This document shows, piece after piece, positions 1 to 6,773 of a stretch of 7,684 bases of DNA. Numbering within the stretch: the first letter of the stretch is position 1; the number at the start of each line of letters is the position of its first letter. The position numbers and the translations under genes were made by a program. The stretch is from NCBI GenBank assembly GCA_903901395.1, contig CAIUQW010000131.1:1-7684 (forward strand), given 5' to 3'. Under the pieces are notes generated by a model that made no database searches, was not told the origin of the DNA, and saw only the letters and a list, made by a program, of their open reading frames with translations. The DNA is from an uncultured Chlorobiales bacterium. Lineage in GTDB: Bacteria; Bacteroidota; Chlorobiia; Chlorobiales; Chlorobiaceae.

Positions 1-1321
1 AGGTGTAGTTGGGATAGGGCGGCTCGCTCGCCGAGAGGAACCACTCGGGACGCTGGCGCACCAGCTCCGAGTCGATGCCGGTGTGGTTCGGCACCATGTC
101 GCTGGCGAGGCGGATGCCGCGCTCCATCGCGCGGTTGCGCAGATCGACGTAGCCCGCGTAGCCGCCCAGCTCGTGGGCGATGTCGTAGCTTTCCAGCGCG
201 TAAGCCGACGCCTTGGCTTCCGGGTTGCCCTGTAACTGCTTGATTTTGCGCGATGCGTGGCTCCGCTCCCAGAGGCCGATGAGCCACAGTGCGGTGAAGC
301 CGCGTCCGGCGAGCTGGTCGAGCTCCTCGTCGGGAATATCCTGAAGCCGCGCGATATGTCGTCCATACTGGCGCGAGAGCTGATCGAGCCAGACGTAGGT
401 GCTCTTGGCGATCATTACCACTTCGGGCATCCACGACGAATCGTGCGAGTAGCGTGCCGGAGCGTTGGCCAAGTCGGCATACGAGGGCACATGCGCCTCC
501 TTGTCGCCCATGCCGTGCGATTGGCCTCCTCCTTGCTGGGCCATGTTTTCAAAGAAGAGGTAGCGATCCTCGTCCTGTATCAGCACGATCGCCTCGTCGA
601 GCTGCTGCCACCACGGCGAGCCGGCGAGCAGCTCCTCCCAGTTCAGCCTGATGAAGCGGAGCTGGTCGAGCAGCGAGCCGGGGGCGCGCCTCATCGGCTG
701 CAAGAGCAGCTCCTCCAGATCGTCCTCCATGTTTCCGACCGGCCCTGCCTCCTGAATGGCGAGCTTCATGCTTCTGACGAGATGCGGGTAGGCCGGACTT
801 TTCTGTAACTCGTGGTCGGAGAGCAGCGTTGAAAACTGTTCGAGCGCCGGATTCTGGTTATTGATCCAGACGAGGAACGCCTCTTCAAGAGCGTCAGGAA
901 GATTACCCGCCTCTTGCAGATACTCCCCGGCGGTCGTTCCTGAACGGTACACTTCGATTGGCGGAAAGCGTTCGACGAAGTCGCCGAGATACTCCAAAGA
1001 GTGCCAGCGTGAAGTCTCCCGGTCGAGATGGGCGAAAGCCATTTTCGGCAGACCGGAAACCTTGCTGATGAGCTGGTGAAACAGTTCGTGGAGCAGCTTC
1101 ATGCCGTGGAACTGCGCGGGCAGAATTTTTTTCGCCTCTTCGCCCTCGACCAGAGCGAGCCGCCGGTTGATCGCTTCGGTCTGCCGCTCGGCAAGCTCCA
1201 TCGCCTCCCGCCGGTGAACCGGAAGCCGCAGCAGATCGGGATCGTCGAGGCGGTAACGATCTCTTGCCGTCCGGTTGATGTAGAAGTGTTCTTTTGGGGA
1301 ATGACGGTTCTCGGTACTCAT
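1..1321 (-). CDS. GH13 alpha-amylase-family protein, N-terminal part (3' end outside window)
   Basis: About 440 codons are open on the minus strand from an ATG at 1321-1319 to the window edge, where the gene continues. The last third reads as the start of a glycoside hydrolase family 13 (alpha/beta)8 barrel. A segment with LAGRGFTALWLIGLWERS fits the second barrel strand, SAYALESYDIAHELGG follows, and SDMVPNHTG (about residues 407-415) matches GH13 conserved region I (D-x-V-x-N-H). The catalytic Asp and Glu would lie beyond the window, so activity cannot be judged. Roughly the first 300 residues, before YVWLDQLSRQYGRHIARL, are charged and Leu-rich and match no domain I recognise; no signal peptide is apparent, so a cytoplasmic glycogen or maltooligosaccharide role is an inference. 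The start is the first ATG of the frame (MSTENRHSPKEHFYINRTAR) and has no good Shine-Dalgarno site. It is transcribed divergently from the rfb operon. The exact substrate and the amylase versus glucosyltransferase choice are unresolved. Confidence 0.85.
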   Translation of the reverse strand, partial: MSTENRHSPKEHFYINRTARDRYRLDDPDLLRLPVHRREAMELAERQTEAINRRLALVEGEEAKKILPAQFHGMKLLHELFHQLISKVSGLPKMAFAHLDRETSRWHSLEYLGDFVERFPPIEVYRSGTTAGEYLQEAGNLPDALEEAFLVWINNQNPALEQFSTLLSDHELQKSPAYPHLVRSMKLAIQEAGPVGNMEDDLEELLLQPMRRAPGSLLDQLRFIRLNWEELLAGSPWWQQLDEAIVLIQDEDRYLFFENMAQQGGGQSHGMGDKEAHVPSYADLANAPARYSHDSSWMPEVVMIAKSTYVWLDQLSRQYGRHIARLQDIPDEELDQLAGRGFTALWLIGLWERSHASRKIKQLQGNPEAKASAYALESYDIAHELGGYAGYVDLRNRAMERGIRLASDMVPNHTGIDSELVRQRPEWFLSASEPPYPNYT

Positions 1322-1402
1322 AAGGCTTGCCTGCGATCTCGGATTATTCAAATTTCAGAAATAAGTTACACAATAATTGTTTCCGGCTGAAACGCGGGTT
1401 TC

Positions 1403-1513
1403 ATGAGCGAGAACGGCAATGGCGCAGTCATCATCGATTATGGCCCGGATGACCCTTTGCGCGCAGTGATGACGAAGTTCAGGTTTTGGCGGTTGTTCCT
1501 CAGCGTGCGCTAA
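1403..1513 (+). pseudogene. Short ORF resembling a core fragment of a MidA/NDUFAF7-type SAM methyltransferase (COG1565)
   Basis: A 36-codon ORF starts at ATG 1403 and ends at TAA 1511-1513. It begins MSENGNGAVIIDYGPDDPLRA. The segment G-A-V-I-I-D-Y-G followed a few residues later by L-R-A-V resembles, from memory, the core of the COG1565/DUF185 methyltransferases (mitochondrial NDUFAF7 and bacterial relatives), where a G-x-A-L-x-I-D-Y-G strand precedes a D-S-L-R-A-like helix. Full proteins are about 350-400 residues, so this would be roughly a tenth of one. A TGA at 1388-1390 closes the frame upstream. Codon use is GC-rich at third positions like the neighbouring genes, which fits coding ancestry. 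No clear ribosome binding site is seen. It could be the remnant of a decayed gene, a real small protein, or chance. The match is short, so confidence is low. Confidence 0.3.
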
Positions 1514-1550
1514 TATCAAGATGTTATTTTATATATATTGCGGTAGTGTC
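1510..1550 (+). promoter_or_regulatory. Candidate promoter of the rfb-manC operon
   Basis: An AT-rich run lies 60-100 bases before rfbA. TATATT at 1534-1539 matches a -10 hexamer at five of six positions. No convincing -35 box lies 16-18 bases upstream. The 13 bases at 1535-1547 (ATATTGCGGTAGT) recur exactly at 6728-6740 upstream of the csmF-like gene, which supports a shared promoter or start-site element. Transcription starting near 1547 would leave a leader of about 60 bases. This is inferred from sequence only. Confidence 0.4.
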
Positions 1551-1610
1551 CAACCTGGTGCGCGGCGTATCGCGGGCAGGACAATTGCTGACTGAATATC
1601 ACCAACCATC

Positions 1611-2492
1611 ATGAAAGGCATTATACTTGCCGGAGGATCAGGCACCCGGCTCTACCCGGTCACCAAGGGAGTATCGAAGCAACTGCTTCCGGTATACGAC
1701 AAGCCGATGATCTACTATCCGCTGACAACGCTGATGCTTGCCGGTATCCGTGAGGTGCTCGTCATCACCACTCCCGAGGATCAGGCGTCATTCGTCAAGC
1801 TTCTTGGTGATGGACGCGATTGGGGTCTTTCGATTTCCTACACGGTTCAGCCAAGCCCGGACGGTCTGGCGCAGGCGTTCATACTTGGCCGGGATTTTAT
1901 CGGCAGCGACGATGTATGCCTTGTGCTTGGGGACAACATTTTTTTTGGATACAGTTTCAGCAATATGCTCGAAGAGGCGGTTCGCACCGTGGAAAACCGG
2001 AGAAAGGCGGTTGTCTTCGGATACTACGTCAGAGATCCCGAGCGTTACGGTGTGGTCGAGTTCGATCTCGAAGGGAAGGTGCTCTCCATCGTCGAGAAGC
2101 CCGACACCCCGAAATCGAACCATGCGGTCGTGGGGCTCTATTTCTATCCGAACGATGTGGTTGACATCGCCTCTGAAGTGAAACCGTCAGCACGAGGAGA
2201 ACTTGAAATCACCTCGGTGAATCAGGCATACCTCGAACGGGGTGATCTGGTCTGTTCCGTTCTGGGGCGCGGATTTGCCTGGCTCGATACCGGCACGCAC
2301 GAGTCTTTCCAGGAGGCGGGAAACTTTATCGAGACCGTCGAGAAACGGCAGGGTCTCAAGATTGCCTGTCCTGAAGAGATCGCCTGGCGAAATGGCTGGA
2401 TCGGCGACGCCGAGCTCGAACGCCTGGCCACGCCGTTACTCAAGAACCAGTACGGGCAGTATCTTCTGAAGCTGCTCGAACGGAGAGGCTGA
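1611..2492 (+). CDS. rfbA: Glucose-1-phosphate thymidylyltransferase (RmlA)
   Basis: This cytoplasmic enzyme joins dTTP and alpha-D-glucose-1-phosphate to give dTDP-glucose and pyrophosphate, the first step of dTDP-L-rhamnose synthesis. The 293 residues are full length for the family. The nucleotide-binding signature [20 protein letters not shown] spans residues 8-27. [11 protein letters not shown] (about 80-90) is the nucleotide/sugar loop. LGDNIFFG (106-113) carries the first metal Asp (D108), EKP (162-164) and EITSVN (199-204) line the sugar site, and [10 protein letters not shown] (from 224) carries the second Asp (D226). Nothing required is missing. The ATG is fixed by the conserved N-terminus [16 protein letters not shown]; no Shine-Dalgarno site is visible. 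It is the first gene of the operon, with rfbC 41 bases downstream. In this family the product dTDP-rhamnose is a feedback inhibitor. Confidence 0.97.
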   Translation: MKGIILAGGSGTRLYPVTKGVSKQLLPVYDKPMIYYPLTTLMLAGIREVLVITTPEDQASFVKLLGDGRDWGLSISYTVQPSPDGLAQAFILGRDFIGSDDVCLVLGDNIFFGYSFSNMLEEAVRTVENRRKAVVFGYYVRDPERYGVVEFDLEGKVLSIVEKPDTPKSNHAVVGLYFYPNDVVDIASEVKPSARGELEITSVNQAYLERGDLVCSVLGRGFAWLDTGTHESFQEAGNFIETVEKRQGLKIACPEEIAWRNGWIGDAELERLATPLLKNQYGQYLLKLLERRG

Positions 2493-2533
2493 GCAGGTCA
2501 ATCGCATGTTCATCCATCAGTAATTTTTGATTT

Positions 2534-3091
2534 ATGCAGCTCATACAAACCTCGCTTCCTGACGTTCTGCTGTTCGAGCCAAAAGTGTTTGGTGACGAGC
2601 GCGGCTGGTTTTTCGAGTCTTTCCGTCAGGATGTGTTCGAGCAACACGCCGGATGCCACCGTTTTGTGCAGGATAACGAGTCCTTTTCCCGCTATGGCGT
2701 GGTTCGGGGGCTGCACTACCAGAAGCCGCCTCATGTTCAGGGGAAGCTCGTGCGGGTGATCCGGGGAGAGGTGCTCGATGTGGCGGTTGATATTCGCAAA
2801 GGATCGCCAACCTTCGGTCAGCACACGGCGCAACTGCTCAGCGAGAGCAATCACCGGATGATGTGGGTACCTCCCGGTTTCGCGCACGGTTTTGCAGTTC
2901 TGAGCGAGACGGCGATTTTCAGTTACAAGTGCACGGACTATTACGCACCGTCGCATGACGCTGGTGTGCGATGGAACGATCCCGACATCGGCATCGACTG
3001 GCGCTTGCCTGAAAGCGAGGCCAGCCTTTCGGACAAGGATCTCCGTCAGCCGATGCTGCATGAAATCGAAGGCATTGTGCTGGAATCGTAA
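2534..3091 (+). CDS. rfbC: dTDP-4-dehydrorhamnose 3,5-epimerase (RmlC)
   Basis: RmlC epimerises C3 and C5 of dTDP-4-keto-6-deoxy-D-glucose, giving the L-lyxo sugar that RmlD reduces. The 185 residues match the usual length of about 180-185. It is a cupin-fold, cofactor-independent enzyme. Visible family motifs are FGDERGWFFESF (19-30), SFSRYGVVRGLHYQKPP (50-66) with the catalytic-base His at 61, KLVRVIRGEVLDVAVDIRKG (71-90), WVPPGFAHGF (111-120), and YKCTDYYAP (131-139), which contains the Tyr acting as general acid in the family. WNDPDIGIDW (147-156) closes the active site as in other RmlC proteins. The start at 2534 gives the typical MQLIQTSLPDV N-terminus and has no Shine-Dalgarno site; the leader is T-rich. 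It lies 41 bases after rfbA and 36 before rfbD, so co-transcription is likely. A long antisense frame over it is a composition shadow. Confidence 0.96.
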   Translation: MQLIQTSLPDVLLFEPKVFGDERGWFFESFRQDVFEQHAGCHRFVQDNESFSRYGVVRGLHYQKPPHVQGKLVRVIRGEVLDVAVDIRKGSPTFGQHTAQLLSESNHRMMWVPPGFAHGFAVLSETAIFSYKCTDYYAPSHDAGVRWNDPDIGIDWRLPESEASLSDKDLRQPMLHEIEGIVLES

Positions 3092-3127
3092 CCTGTTTTT
3101 CGAATCGCATTTAACGACCAGAGAGGA

Positions 3128-4009
3128 ATGAACATTCTCGTTACCGGCAGCCGTGGGCAACTTGGTTCCGAACTTCAAAAAATCCGCGAATTGCAGCATC
3201 GGGATGGATGGTTTTTCATGGATCTGCCCGAACTCGACATTACCGATGTGTCCGCTGTGGAGCTTTTTTGCCGTGAGCGGCAGATCGGCGCGATTGTCAA
3301 TTGCGCGGCGTACACGGCGGTGGACAAGGCCGAGAGCGACGCCGATGCGGCCTTCAGGGTGAACCGTGACGGCGCGGCGGCACTCGCTTCGCTCGCAAAA
3401 GCGACAGGCGCGCTCTTGCTGCATGTTTCGACCGACTATGTTTTCGACGGATCGAGCAACCGACCCTATCGCGAGGATGATCCGGCCACACCTTGCGGTG
3501 TTTACGGGCAATCCAAGTGGGAAGGCGAGGAGGCGATCCGTTCAATCGGCTGTTCGCATATTATCATCCGAACCTCCTGGCTCTATTCGGCTCACGGGCA
3601 GAATTTCGTGAAAACAATGCTGCGTCTCGGCGGCGAGCGGGAGCGGATTGGCGTGGTGTTCGATCAGGCGGGAACCCCGACCTGGGCCGCCGATCTGGCT
3701 TGGGCCATTGTGTCGATTCTCGAAAAATGCGATCTGGCGCGGAGTTACGCGGAGACATTCCACTACTCCAACGAAGGGGTCTGCTCGTGGTACGATTTCG
3801 CCAGGGAGATCATGGATGCCGCTGGTCTGCCGTGCCGTGTTTCGCCAATCGAAAGCCACGAGTACCCGACTCCGGTGACGCGCCCGCCCTACAGCGTGCT
3901 GAACAAGCGCAAGATCAAGGAGGCCTGGGAACTTGAAATTCCCCATTGGCGCGAAAGCCTGCTGAAGATGCTGCGGGAGGTTGGTGCGCAGGGTGGCGGT
4001 AAATCGTAG
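3128..4009 (+). CDS. rfbD: dTDP-4-dehydrorhamnose reductase (RmlD)
   Basis: RmlD reduces dTDP-4-keto-L-rhamnose with NAD(P)H to dTDP-L-rhamnose, the final step. The 293 residues are normal for the family. The Rossmann nucleotide-binding turn is GSRGQLG (7-13). MDLPELDITD (31-40) and VNCAAYTAVDKAE (57-69) are typical of RmlD. HVSTDYVFDG (99-108) holds the catalytic Thr, and the extended SDR pair is Y126-x3-K130 in VYGQSKWEGE. RTSWLYS (148-154) and the TRPPYSVLNKRK stretch near the C-terminus complete the family pattern. The start is supported by the conserved MNILVTG N-terminus. A purine-rich GAGAGGA (3121-3127) directly abuts the ATG, an unusually short Shine-Dalgarno spacing if it is used. 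rfbC ends 36 bases upstream, and the 82-base gap to rfbB holds a 9-base tandem repeat. Confidence 0.96.
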   Translation: MNILVTGSRGQLGSELQKIRELQHRDGWFFMDLPELDITDVSAVELFCRERQIGAIVNCAAYTAVDKAESDADAAFRVNRDGAAALASLAKATGALLLHVSTDYVFDGSSNRPYREDDPATPCGVYGQSKWEGEEAIRSIGCSHIIIRTSWLYSAHGQNFVKTMLRLGGERERIGVVFDQAGTPTWAADLAWAIVSILEKCDLARSYAETFHYSNEGVCSWYDFAREIMDAAGLPCRVSPIESHEYPTPVTRPPYSVLNKRKIKEAWELEIPHWRESLLKMLREVGAQGGGKS

Positions 4010-4011
4010 TG

Positions 4012-4047
4012 GATCGGTCGGATCAGACTGATCGGACTGATCTGTTG
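4012..4047. repeat. Degenerate 9-base tandem repeat between rfbD and rfbB
   Basis: GATC recurs at 4012, 4021, 4030 and 4039, exactly 9 bases apart. The units read GATCGGTCG, GATCAGACT, GATCGGACT and GATCTGTTG, so two are near-identical and the outer two diverged. The array can also fold: 4019-4026 pairs with 4037-4044 in an 8-bp stem (one G-U wobble) around a 10-base loop. No U-run follows, so it is not a standard terminator. It lies in the longest gap inside the operon. Confidence 0.7.
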
Positions 4048-4091
4048 GGAAAACAAAAGGCGATGTTTGTGAATTATTATCAATCAGAGCA

Positions 4092-5141
4092 ATGCATATT
4101 CTCATAACCGGTGGCGCGGGGTTTATTGGCTCGCATGTTGTTCGGCATTTTCTGGGGCGTTACCCCGAGTATGTTGTCACCAATCTCGACAAACTTACCT
4201 ATGCGGGCAATCTGGCAAATTTGCGCGATGTCGAGTCGAATCCGAACTACCGGTTCGTGAAGGGCGATATTGCCGATGGCAAGTTTATTCTGGAGCTGTT
4301 CGCGGAGCATCGCTTCGACGCGGTGATTCATCTCGCCGCCGAGTCGCATGTGGATCGTTCCATCGAGAGTCCTGTGGAGTTCGTGGTCTCGAACGTGCTC
4401 GGCACGGTCAACCTGCTCAACGCGGCCAGAGCCACGTGGAACGGCGCGTTCGAGGGAAAGCTTTTCTACCATGTTTCGACTGACGAGGTGTACGGCTCGC
4501 TCGGCAGCGAGGGGATGTTCACCGAGTCCACGCCCTACGATCCGCACAGCCCCTATTCGGCCTCGAAGGCTTCGTCGGATCACTTCGTCCGGGCGTTTCA
4601 CGATACCTACGGCTTGCCGGTGGTGATCAGCAACTGCTCGAACAATTATGGCTCGCACCAGTTTCCCGAAAAGCTGATTCCGCTTTTTATAAACAACATC
4701 CGCCTGAAAAAGCCGCTGCCGGTTTACGGCGCGGGGCTGAACGTTCGGGACTGGCTCTGGGTGGTCGATCACGCGCGGGCCATCGACGAGATTTTCCATC
4801 GCGGCACGTCGGGCGAGACCTACAACATCGGTGGCCACAATGAGTGGACGAACATCGATCTCATCCGCCTGCTTTGCCGTATCATGGACCGGAAGCTCGG
4901 CCGGGAAGCGGGGGCGTCGGAGAAGCTCATCACTTATGTGACTGATCGCGCGGGTCACGACCTTCGCTATGCCATTGACGCCTCGAAGCTTCAACGCGAG
5001 CTTGACTGGGTTCCATCCGTGACCTTCGAGGAGGGGCTGGCACAGACTGTCGATTGGTTTCTTGCCAATCAGGCGTGGCTCGACGAAGTCACCTCGGGTG
5101 CCTATCAGCACTATTATGAAAAGATGTATGCAGGGCGCTGA
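4092..5141 (+). CDS. rfbB: dTDP-glucose 4,6-dehydratase (RmlB)
   Basis: RmlB uses tightly bound NAD+ to convert dTDP-glucose to dTDP-4-keto-6-deoxy-glucose, the second pathway step. The 349 residues match the family (about 340-360). As an extended SDR it shows the GGAGFIG turn (7-13), NLDKLTYAGNLANL (31-44), HLAAESHVDRSI (80-91), and STDEVYG (129-135) with the catalytic Thr-Asp-Glu triad at 130-132. Y155-x3-K159 in SPYSASKASSDH is the SDR pair, and NCSNNYGSHQFPEKLIP (181-197) and YGAGLNVRDWLWVVDH (212-227) bind the dTDP part. The Asp-Glu pair distinguishes it from UDP-glucose 4-epimerases. The start at 4092 gives the conserved MHILITGGAG and has only a poor Shine-Dalgarno match (CAGAGC). manC begins 38 bases after the stop. 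The order A-C-D-B puts the second-step enzyme last of the four rfb genes. Confidence 0.97.
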   Translation: MHILITGGAGFIGSHVVRHFLGRYPEYVVTNLDKLTYAGNLANLRDVESNPNYRFVKGDIADGKFILELFAEHRFDAVIHLAAESHVDRSIESPVEFVVSNVLGTVNLLNAARATWNGAFEGKLFYHVSTDEVYGSLGSEGMFTESTPYDPHSPYSASKASSDHFVRAFHDTYGLPVVISNCSNNYGSHQFPEKLIPLFINNIRLKKPLPVYGAGLNVRDWLWVVDHARAIDEIFHRGTSGETYNIGGHNEWTNIDLIRLLCRIMDRKLGREAGASEKLITYVTDRAGHDLRYAIDASKLQRELDWVPSVTFEEGLAQTVDWFLANQAWLDEVTSGAYQHYYEKMYAGR

Positions 5142-5179
5142 GCGTCCGTTGTAATTACCCTGAAATCAGTACCGACAAT

Positions 5180-6592
5180 ATGAGCGAGATTATTCCTGTC
5201 ATACTCAGCGGAGGCTCCGGAACACGTCTTTGGCCATTGTCGAGGGCGATGTATCCCAAGCAGCTTCTGCCGCTTTTTGGTGAAAATACGATGTTGCAGG
5301 ATACGGTGCTGCGTATTTCCCCGGTTTCCGAGACGGGACCGGTGATCTGCGTCTGCAACGACGATCACCGCTTTCTCGTGGCCGAGCAGCTTCGGCATAT
5401 CGACGCCGGGGGAACCATCATTCTCGAACCGTTCGGGCGCAATACCGCCCCCGCCGCCGCGGTCGCCGCGCTGATGCTGGTCGAAAAGCATCCCGATTCG
5501 CTGATGCTCGTCATGCCCGCCGATCACGTCATTCTCGATCAGGACGCCTTTACGAGAGTGATCGAGTCAGCCCGGAGCGCGGCTGAAGAAGGTAAACTCG
5601 CGACCTTCGGCATCGTGCCGTCCGCTCCCGAAACGGGATACGGCTACATTCGCGCGGTTGCCGGTTCGGCGGGAGCTGTTCGTCCGGTTGCCGAGTTTGT
5701 CGAGAAGCCTTCGATCGAACGGGCGCAAAGCTACGTGGCGTCGGGCGACTATTTCTGGAACAGCGGGATGTTCCTGTTCCGGCCCGAGGTTTATCTCGCC
5801 GAACTCGAAGCGAATTCGCCCGTAATCGTTGCGGCGTGTCGTAAAGCTTTCGAAAATGCAAAGCGAGATCTCGATTTTCTTCGTCTCGACTCCGAAGCCT
5901 TTGCCGCCTGTCCCGCCAACTCGATTGACTACGCCGTGATGGAAAAAACCGCCAACGCGGTGGTCGCGCCCATGCAGGCAGGGTGGAGCGATGTCGGCGC
6001 ATGGTCGGCGCTCTGGGATGTGCATGATCGCGACGCCGACGGCAACGTCAAGCGGGGCGATGTGCTGACACATGAGGTCAGGAACAGCTATATCCACGCC
6101 ACCAGCCGTCTGGTCGCGGCCGTTGGACTGGACGATCACGTGATTGTCGAAACCGCCGATGCGGTGCTTGTTGCCTCCAAAGACCGGGTGCAGGATGTGA
6201 AGGCGATTGTCGATCAGCTCCGGATGCAGGAGCGCGAGGAGCCGCTTTTTCATCGCCGGGTGTACAGGCCCTGGGGTTCATACGAAACCGTCGATGAGGG
6301 CGAACGCTTCAAGGTCAAGCGCATTACGGTCAAGCCTGGCGCGGCGCTCTCATTGCAGATGCACCATCACCGCGCGGAGCACTGGATCGTCGTGACGGGC
6401 AAGGCGCTGGTGACCGTTGGCGAAAAGCAGGTTCCGCTCGAAGCGAACGAGTCGATCTACATTCCGCTCGAAGCGAAGCACCGCCTCGAAAATCCCGGCG
6501 ACACACCCCTCGAACTGATCGAGGTGCAATCCGGCGACTACCTCGGCGAGGATGACATCGTGCGCTTCGAGGATCATTACGGGCGACTCTGA
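5180..6592 (+). CDS. manC: Bifunctional mannose-1-phosphate guanylyltransferase / mannose-6-phosphate isomerase (type II)
   Basis: The 470-residue length and two domains match the bifunctional ManC/AlgA/CpsB family. The N-terminal nucleotidyltransferase (about 1-350) makes GDP-mannose from GTP and mannose-1-phosphate; its marks are LSGGSGTRLWPLSR (9-22) with PKQLLPL (26-32), FGRNTAPAA (85-93), MPADH (122-126), ETGYGYI (161-167), FVEKP (183-187), WNSGMF (203-208) and WSDVGAW (279-285). The C-terminal cupin (about 360-470) fits the type II phosphomannose isomerase domain that converts fructose-6-phosphate to mannose-6-phosphate: YRPWGSYE (372-379), then PGAALSLQMHHHRAEHW (386-402) with likely metal ligands among H395-H397, E400 and H434. 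No phosphomannomutase is in the window, so the intermediate step must be encoded elsewhere. It lies 38 bases after rfbB and ends the operon. Its GDP-mannose probably feeds the same surface glycan; the glycan itself cannot be named from this window. Confidence 0.95.
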   Translation: MSEIIPVILSGGSGTRLWPLSRAMYPKQLLPLFGENTMLQDTVLRISPVSETGPVICVCNDDHRFLVAEQLRHIDAGGTIILEPFGRNTAPAAAVAALMLVEKHPDSLMLVMPADHVILDQDAFTRVIESARSAAEEGKLATFGIVPSAPETGYGYIRAVAGSAGAVRPVAEFVEKPSIERAQSYVASGDYFWNSGMFLFRPEVYLAELEANSPVIVAACRKAFENAKRDLDFLRLDSEAFAACPANSIDYAVMEKTANAVVAPMQAGWSDVGAWSALWDVHDRDADGNVKRGDVLTHEVRNSYIHATSRLVAAVGLDDHVIVETADAVLVASKDRVQDVKAIVDQLRMQEREEPLFHRRVYRPWGSYETVDEGERFKVKRITVKPGAALSLQMHHHRAEHWIVVTGKALVTVGEKQVPLEANESIYIPLEAKHRLENPGDTPLELIEVQSGDYLGEDDIVRFEDHYGRL

Positions 6593-6621
6593 GTGGCATG
6601 AAAAGTTCAGTGTTCCAGCTC

Positions 6622-6648
6622 TTATTAGTCCTGTAAGTCGTATAAGAC
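6622..6648. repeat. Three-unit degenerate 9-base tandem repeat after manC
   Basis: The units TTATTAGTC, CTGTAAGTC and GTATAAGAC follow each other at a 9-base period and share a loose (T)ATAAGTC-like core. The flanks can pair as a 6-bp AU-rich stem (6620-6625 with 6642-6647) around a 16-base loop, followed by CCTTTA. As a terminator this is weak. It lies 30 bases after the manC stop, within the 181-base gap. Apart from this array and a candidate promoter at 6705-6740, I see nothing definite in the gap. Confidence 0.5.
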
Positions 6649-6704
6649 CTTTATCGCGCCAACCCACGCAAACACAACGCTTCACGTTTTGAGAGCACCG
6701 ATTA

Positions 6705-6740
6705 TTGTGATACATTCATACGTTACGATATTGCGGTAGT
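6705..6740 (+). promoter_or_regulatory. Candidate promoter of the csmF-like gene
   Basis: TTGTGA at 6705-6710 (four of six to TTGACA) is separated by 16 bases from GATATT at 6727-6732 (four of six to TATAAT). The 13 bases at 6728-6740 are identical to 1535-1547 upstream of rfbA, with the putative -10 hexamers aligned. The start codon is 33 bases after the shared block, so the leader would be short. This is consistent with the csmF-like gene having its own transcript. It is inferred from sequence alone. Confidence 0.4.
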
Positions 6741-6773
6741 ACAGACGATTCTCAATCAAAATCCCGGTAGCAT

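Noticed and set aside
1343..1373. Minus-strand promoter for the GH13 gene (TTGTGT with AATAAT)
   Set aside because: The boxes are 19 bases apart and at 17 bases the -10 match is poor, so it is too weak to list.
257..1390. Plus-strand ORFs of 183 and 120 residues over the GH13 gene
   Set aside because: The minus-strand frame is open without a stop for 440 codons and carries GH13 region I; the plus-strand frames are its shadows.
1428..1473. Inverted repeat GTCATCA / TGATGAC as an operator or hairpin
   Set aside because: Only 7 bp with a 32-base loop, and it falls inside the possible methyltransferase-like ORF, so it is within chance.
2510..3511. 333-residue minus-strand ORF opposite rfbC and rfbD
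   Set aside because: It spans two well-supported genes and their gap, and reads as a His/Arg-rich composition shadow without motifs.
4080..5111. 343-residue minus-strand ORF opposite rfbB
   Set aside because: It lies almost wholly antisense to rfbB, which has all catalytic motifs. Long antisense frames are expected in GC-rich genes, and its translation shows no recognisable family motif.
5567..6253. 228-residue minus-strand ORF opposite manC
   Set aside because: It is antisense to a fully conserved bifunctional manC and shows no protein-family motif.
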